The notes under the pieces were generated by a model. The model saw only the letters and a list, made by a program, of their open reading frames with translations, had not been told where the DNA came from and ran no database searches. From positions 2,480,001 through 2,544,000 of the forward strand of contig NZ_CP072425.1 of assembly GCF_017742995.1 (NCBI RefSeq): a stretch of 64,000 nucleotides of DNA. The letters run 5' to 3'. The translations under genes were made by a program, and so were the position numbers. Origin of the DNA: Pseudoalteromonas viridis (GTDB lineage Bacteria > Pseudomonadota > Gammaproteobacteria > Enterobacterales > Alteromonadaceae). Below, piece after piece: positions 59,577-64,000 of this stretch (positions are counted from its first letter, which is position 1; the number at the start of each line of letters is the position of its first letter).

Positions 59577-62021
59577 ATGATCACAGCGCTACCCATTCAG
59601 GCCGTCTACAATGAACTTGTCTCGCAATTAACCACGCAACCTCGTGTGTTGTTACAGGCTCCGCCGGGGGCAGGTAAATCTACCTGGCTGCCGCTACAGC
59701 TGATGCTGGATGGGCACTTTAAACGCATCATTATGCTGGAGCCTAGGCGTCTGGCGGCGCGCAATATTGCCAGCTTTTTGGCGGCGCAATTGGGTGAGCC
59801 TGTGGGTGAGCGGGTGGGGCTTAGGATCCGCCAGGAAGTGAAAATTTCCGCTCGTACTCAGCTGGAGATTGTGACCGAAGGCACATTAACGCGTCTGCTT
59901 CAGGCAGATCCTGAATTGCAGGGTGTTGATTTGCTCATTTTCGATGAATTTCACGAGCGCTCTTTGGCAGCCGATACCGCGCTGGCCTTTGCACTGGAGT
60001 CGCAACAGGCATTGCGTGATGACTTGCATGTGCTGGTGATGTCGGCAACGCTCGACAGTGAGCGGTATCAAACGTTTTTATCCTGTCCGCTGGTGCGCTC
60101 AGATGGGCGCAGCTTTGCGATTGACGAAGTGTATGTGCCGCTCAAAGATGAAAGCCGCTGGCTGGAGCAAATCCCGCCAATGGTCCGTCAGGCATTACAC
60201 GAGCAGAGCGGCAGTATTTTGGTCTTTTTACCAGGGCAAAAAGAAATTCGCTATGTCGCAGATGCCCTGCAGGACACACTCTCATCTTGCCCCGAGCTGA
60301 TACTGGCAACGCTGTCTGGCGATCAGGACAAGCAAGCCCAGCAGGCGGCAATTGAGCCGGCACCTGCTGGCAAGCGCAAAGTGGTGTTGACCACTAACGT
60401 CGCCGAAACCTCATTAACAATAGAAGGGATCCGCATCGTTGTTGACAGCGGTAAACGGCGGGCCTCTCAGTATAACTTGCGCACCGGCGTGAGCGAGCTG
60501 GTGACTCAGTCTATTTCGCGCAGCTCTGCAGTGCAACGAGCGGGGCGAGCAGGCCGTATCGAGGCTGGGGTGGTATATCGCCTTGGCAGCCAGGCGCTGT
60601 TCGAACGCCGTGATGCTCATGATCGTCCTGATATTTTGTGCAGCGATCTGAGTGGCCTGATGCTGGAAGCCAAAGTCTGGGGCAGCGAAGTACATGAACT
60701 GGCACTGCTGGATACACCAAGTGAAGCGCAGTTGGCCAAGGCGCAAGCCTTGCTCCATAGTTTGGAGTTGATTGATGATCGTGAACGGGTCACAGCCCTG
60801 GGCAAGCAGGTTCAGGCATTGGGCGCGGATCCCAGGTACGGACATATGCTGTTAAAGTCCAAGGCACTTGAAGCCGAATATCCGGGCATTACCCGCCTTG
60901 GTTGCTATATGATAGCGCTGTTAGAGAGCCGACTATCCTCCAGCCCTGAGCTAAGCATTGCCCTGCAACAGCAAGTAGCAAAACCACATGGTGCATTTCG
61001 TCAGCAGTTATCCTATTGGCTGCGTCGTGCCCAGCTTCAGCAAACTAAAGAAGACCTCGCGATTGAGCACTTGCCAATCGTCATTGCACTCGCGTTTCCG
61101 GACCGCCTTGCCAAACGGCGTGGACAGGGCTGGGTGCTGGCTAATGGAGCCGGTGTGAACGCACACAAAGCATACTGGCTGGATGCCAGCTATCTGGCGA
61201 TTGCCGAGTTAGGGGGGCACAAAGGCCAACAGATCTTCAGCGCCACGGCGTTTGAACCTAAGCAGTTACAAGCGGCTTTACCCTATCTGTTTTCTGAGCG
61301 TGATGTGTGTGAGTTTGAGCAAAAATCGGCACAGTTTATTCATGAGCAACGCACTTACCTCGGTCATTGGGTTTACATAGCTAAGCCCGCGCAGGGACCG
61401 GTAGACACAACACTGCGCACTCAGGCCTGGTTGGCTCTGGTGCGCCAGCAAGGTCTGAAGATATTCAATGCCTGTACTGATTGTGAGGACCTATTAACCC
61501 GGATGGCACTGGCGCAGCAGCTTTATCCACAGGAGTTTCAGGGCCTGGACGAAACCAGTTTGCTGGCGCGCCTTGAAACCTGGCTTGCGCCTTATCTGGA
61601 TGACATTCGGCAATTGCCGCAACTAAAAAAGCTCGATCTTCACACTGCCTTGTTGAGTAACTTGGAGTGGGCGCAACAGCAACGCCTTAAAGCGATACTG
61701 CCAACGCGTATTACCGTACCCAGTGGTTCCAGTATACGTGTGCAGTATCAGCTGGACGGGCCGGCGCGCTTGTCGGTGCGCATGCAAGAAGTATACGGCA
61801 TGAGCCACAGCCCGGTCTTGTGTGAAGGGCGAATACCGGTGCTTATGGAGTTACTTTCTCCTGCACAGCGGCCATTGCAGCTGACGCAGGATCTGGCGCA
61901 CTTCTGGCAGTCCAGCTATCGTGAGGTACAAAAAGAGATGAAAGGGCGCTATCCCAAACATTTCTGGCCTGACGACCCGGCCACGGCTCAGGCGACCAAC
62001 CGGGTAAAGAGCAGAATGTGA
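59577..62021 (+). CDS. hrpB: ATP-dependent helicase HrpB
   Basis: 814 residues, the usual length for the family. Walker A APPGAGKSTWLPLQLM, DEFH box (LLIFDEFHERSLAADTALAF), MSATLD motif III, TTNVAETSLTIEGIRIVVDS and QRAGRAGR motif VI are all present, followed by the HrpB C-terminal region ending FWPDDPATAQAT. A DEAH-type RNA helicase-like protein of unclear cellular role. It is on its own, divergent from the DUF457 gene, with 240 bp between the starts. Confidence 0.95.
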   Translation: MITALPIQAVYNELVSQLTTQPRVLLQAPPGAGKSTWLPLQLMLDGHFKRIIMLEPRRLAARNIASFLAAQLGEPVGERVGLRIRQEVKISARTQLEIVTEGTLTRLLQADPELQGVDLLIFDEFHERSLAADTALAFALESQQALRDDLHVLVMSATLDSERYQTFLSCPLVRSDGRSFAIDEVYVPLKDESRWLEQIPPMVRQALHEQSGSILVFLPGQKEIRYVADALQDTLSSCPELILATLSGDQDKQAQQAAIEPAPAGKRKVVLTTNVAETSLTIEGIRIVVDSGKRRASQYNLRTGVSELVTQSISRSSAVQRAGRAGRIEAGVVYRLGSQALFERRDAHDRPDILCSDLSGLMLEAKVWGSEVHELALLDTPSEAQLAKAQALLHSLELIDDRERVTALGKQVQALGADPRYGHMLLKSKALEAEYPGITRLGCYMIALLESRLSSSPELSIALQQQVAKPHGAFRQQLSYWLRRAQLQQTKEDLAIEHLPIVIALAFPDRLAKRRGQGWVLANGAGVNAHKAYWLDASYLAIAELGGHKGQQIFSATAFEPKQLQAALPYLFSERDVCEFEQKSAQFIHEQRTYLGHWVYIAKPAQGPVDTTLRTQAWLALVRQQGLKIFNACTDCEDLLTRMALAQQLYPQEFQGLDETSLLARLETWLAPYLDDIRQLPQLKKLDLHTALLSNLEWAQQQRLKAILPTRITVPSGSSIRVQYQLDGPARLSVRMQEVYGMSHSPVLCEGRIPVLMELLSPAQRPLQLTQDLAHFWQSSYREVQKEMKGRYPKHFWPDDPATAQATNRVKSRM

Positions 62022-62183
62022 TAGCAATTCAGATGCAACATAACACAGCGAGTGTGTGTCGTTTTGCTGATTGTATCTGCTGGCATAAATTCGCTATTTA
62101 GTTGGTTGCATTATTGCTGGGCTCGCAATGTGTTGAGCCTGTGCTATTCTGATTAGATCATTCAAGCTGTATGACTGGCGCAT

Positions 62184-63842
62184 GTGAAGTTAAAACATCT
62201 GCTTATCGCAACCTTTATCTTAGTGACGGCACTGCCTCTTTTTATTGGGCTGTATTCCCTTAACAGCTACATGGGCGTGCAGTATCGGGAGCAGGTTAAG
62301 TCTAATCTGAGCGCCATTTCTCAAATTGCTAAACTGCGGATCCTTGCCGGGGTTGAGCGGGCAAACGACAATGTCGCGCAAATTGCCAGCAGAACCCAGT
62401 TACGTCGCTTGCTGGTGCTTTGGAATGACACACGCGACGCGCAATATCGGGCGCAACTTACCCGGATCATCAATGATGCAGCCTTAGACAGGTCCTATCT
62501 TAGAAGTATCGGGGTGTTTGACCACCAGGGTCAGTTTGTGACAGCAACGCATGGGTTTGAAAAGCTCAGCAGCCTGGCGTCTGCACAATTTGAAGATCGG
62601 CCGATCCGTCTTGAGCAGCATAATGGGGTTGTGCAGTTGAGTCGGGTTGCGCCTTTGCTGCTGGACGGGCGGTTAGCGGGTTATGTTAAGGTTGACTTCT
62701 CAACTCAGTTTTTGAATCAGCTGGTTCGGGACCGTACCGGTCTGGGCCAGACCGGAGAGTGGCTGATAGCCATGCAGGACGACAATGGTGATGCGTTGTT
62801 TGCGACTCCTTTGAAATACGATCCCAAAGCGGCATTCACGCGCACAGTGGCCTTTACACAAGGCACTGTGCCCATCATACAAGCTCTGTCCGGTAATGAA
62901 CTTGTGCTTGAGCAATCTCCGGATTATCGCGGTGTCCCCGTGCTGGCATCAACCCGCTATATTGACCAGCTGGGGTGGGGACTGGTGGCCAAGATGGATG
63001 AAAGCGAAGTGAATGCCATGGTGTATGCCAATCGCACGGTCATTTATGCTGCTGAACTTGGGATTGTTCTGCTGGCCGTGATTGTTGGTGTTGGCTTGTC
63101 GATCTACATTTCTCAACCGATTGAAAACCTGAAGACTTATATTGAGAAAGTCACCCATGAAGGAGAGCTGATCGATCCCCCAAGGGTGACGCGTGGCTGG
63201 CAGGAGGTTCGCGAACTGACCGCACATTTTAGTTATATGATGCACACACTCAGGGCACTGAATGAAAACCTGCAGGACAAAATTGATGAGCGCACCGCAG
63301 AGCTGACACAGGCGAATGCCTTGCTGGAAAAAACGGCAAACCAGGATCCGCTGACAAGCCTGTTTAATCGACGCTTTTTCACCCTGCGTTTTGAGCAGGA
63401 ACTGGACCGTTCTACGCGCTACGGGTGCTTGTTTGCTTTGGTTCTGCTCGATATTGATTACTTTAAAAAGATCAATGATCAGTGGGGCCATGATATGGGT
63501 GATGAGGTGCTCAAAGAGGTGGCGCGATTCTTACTGGCGTCCAGCCGTAGTTCTGATTTGGTGGCGCGCATTGGCGGCGAGGAATTCTGTATTTTGATCC
63601 CCGAATGTGAGCAAGATAAAGTGCTGGTTTATCTGGAGCGTTTGCGCTGTGACCTGGCAGAGTTAAGCTTTACTGCAAAAGATACATTATTCACAATTTC
63701 GGCAAGTTTTGGTGTGGCTTTTTATCAGCCTGGCATGAAAAGTGGTAAAGTGCTTTTAAAACAAGCGGATGAAGCTTTGTATGAGGCAAAACACGCAGGC
63801 CGTAACCAAGTGTGTGTTTATCAGGGACAATTGCCCAGCTAA
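62184..63842 (+). CDS. Membrane diguanylate cyclase with Cache-like sensor and HAMP
   Basis: 552 residues from GTG 62184 (weak site; no better start). TM1 (about 7-27), periplasmic Cache-like sensor (about 30-285, with SIGVFDHQGQFVTATHGFEK), TM2 (about 290-312), a HAMP-like linker and coiled coil, then GGDEF (about 385-550): LTSLFNRRFF, DIDYFKKINDQWGHDMGDE and ARIGGEEFCILIPECE with an RxxD site (RSSD) five residues before. An active, product-inhibited cyclase is expected. Nothing supportable follows it to the window end (158 bp). Confidence 0.9.
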   Translation: MKLKHLLIATFILVTALPLFIGLYSLNSYMGVQYREQVKSNLSAISQIAKLRILAGVERANDNVAQIASRTQLRRLLVLWNDTRDAQYRAQLTRIINDAALDRSYLRSIGVFDHQGQFVTATHGFEKLSSLASAQFEDRPIRLEQHNGVVQLSRVAPLLLDGRLAGYVKVDFSTQFLNQLVRDRTGLGQTGEWLIAMQDDNGDALFATPLKYDPKAAFTRTVAFTQGTVPIIQALSGNELVLEQSPDYRGVPVLASTRYIDQLGWGLVAKMDESEVNAMVYANRTVIYAAELGIVLLAVIVGVGLSIYISQPIENLKTYIEKVTHEGELIDPPRVTRGWQEVRELTAHFSYMMHTLRALNENLQDKIDERTAELTQANALLEKTANQDPLTSLFNRRFFTLRFEQELDRSTRYGCLFALVLLDIDYFKKINDQWGHDMGDEVLKEVARFLLASSRSSDLVARIGGEEFCILIPECEQDKVLVYLERLRCDLAELSFTAKDTLFTISASFGVAFYQPGMKSGKVLLKQADEALYEAKHAGRNQVCVYQGQLPS

Positions 63843-64000
63843 CCGACTACTTATGCTCGTGGTCTGAACAGTGACTACCAGCTCGCTCTTGAATAGTAGT
63901 ATAAGCTTTTGTTATTTAGACATTTGATTGTAATTTGTCGCAATATATTTTATAACGATGCCTTTCATATTAATATTTTCATGGTAACTTAAGACTGGAT

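Overview
The window looks like chromosome of a marine gammaproteobacterium of the Alteromonadales, most likely Pseudoalteromonas. This is an inference from the metA-metH pair with a two-piece MetH, the dense set of hybrid kinases and GGDEF proteins, the DUF898/M48 pair and HrpB; no rRNA or other marker gene is present to confirm it.

Bases 1-31822 hold a contractile phage-tail cluster of the P2/R-pyocin type, all on the + strand. It opens with a HTH regulator (cut by the window edge), a Q-type antiterminator, a GH24 lysozyme and a holin-like membrane protein. Then come four successive modules, each with its own baseplate wedge gene J, tail protein I, tail-collar fibre protein and receptor-binding fibre(s) with small accessory proteins (1459-5054, 5127-8520, 8585-16119, 16718-20449), plus an extra fibre cassette (20687-21675). 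The third module has a different fibre apparatus (DUF4815 type), and its DUF4815 gene is split by a -1 frameshift at a run of six G. One shared tail follows: a probable tail-end protein, spike V, PAAR-like tip, wedge W/gp25, then after a terminator sheath FI, tube FII, chaperone E with a -1 frameshift product E', tape measure, U, X and D. No capsid, portal, terminase or integrase gene is visible, so I read it as a tailocin (headless tail particle), although the left side is open. Terminator hairpins, a 193-bp tandem repeat and recurring copies of a 70-bp element lie between modules, which fits control by the antiterminator and exchange of fibre cassettes. The tape measure carries eleven 43-residue repeats and a lysine-rich linker.

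Bases 31976-37794 hold a small secreted protein and a response regulator on the - strand, then a divergent pair of solute-binding lipoprotein and hybrid kinase that overlap by 4 bp. Bases 37903-42573 are a methionine operon: metA followed by methionine synthase split into a homocysteine-domain subunit and a folate/cobalamin/reactivation subunit, behind a candidate promoter with a MetJ-like operator.

Bases 42574-64000 hold a 56-residue protein, a DUF898/M48 peptidase pair, a solute-binding protein overlapping a TPR-GGDEF cyclase, a REC-PAS-GGDEF-EAL protein, two large hybrid kinases (one with a CHASE sensor), a REC-GGDEF cyclase, a DUF457 membrane protein, the HrpB helicase and a Cache-type GGDEF cyclase. 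Three copies of a 162-173 bp MITE-like element with inverted ends are scattered here.
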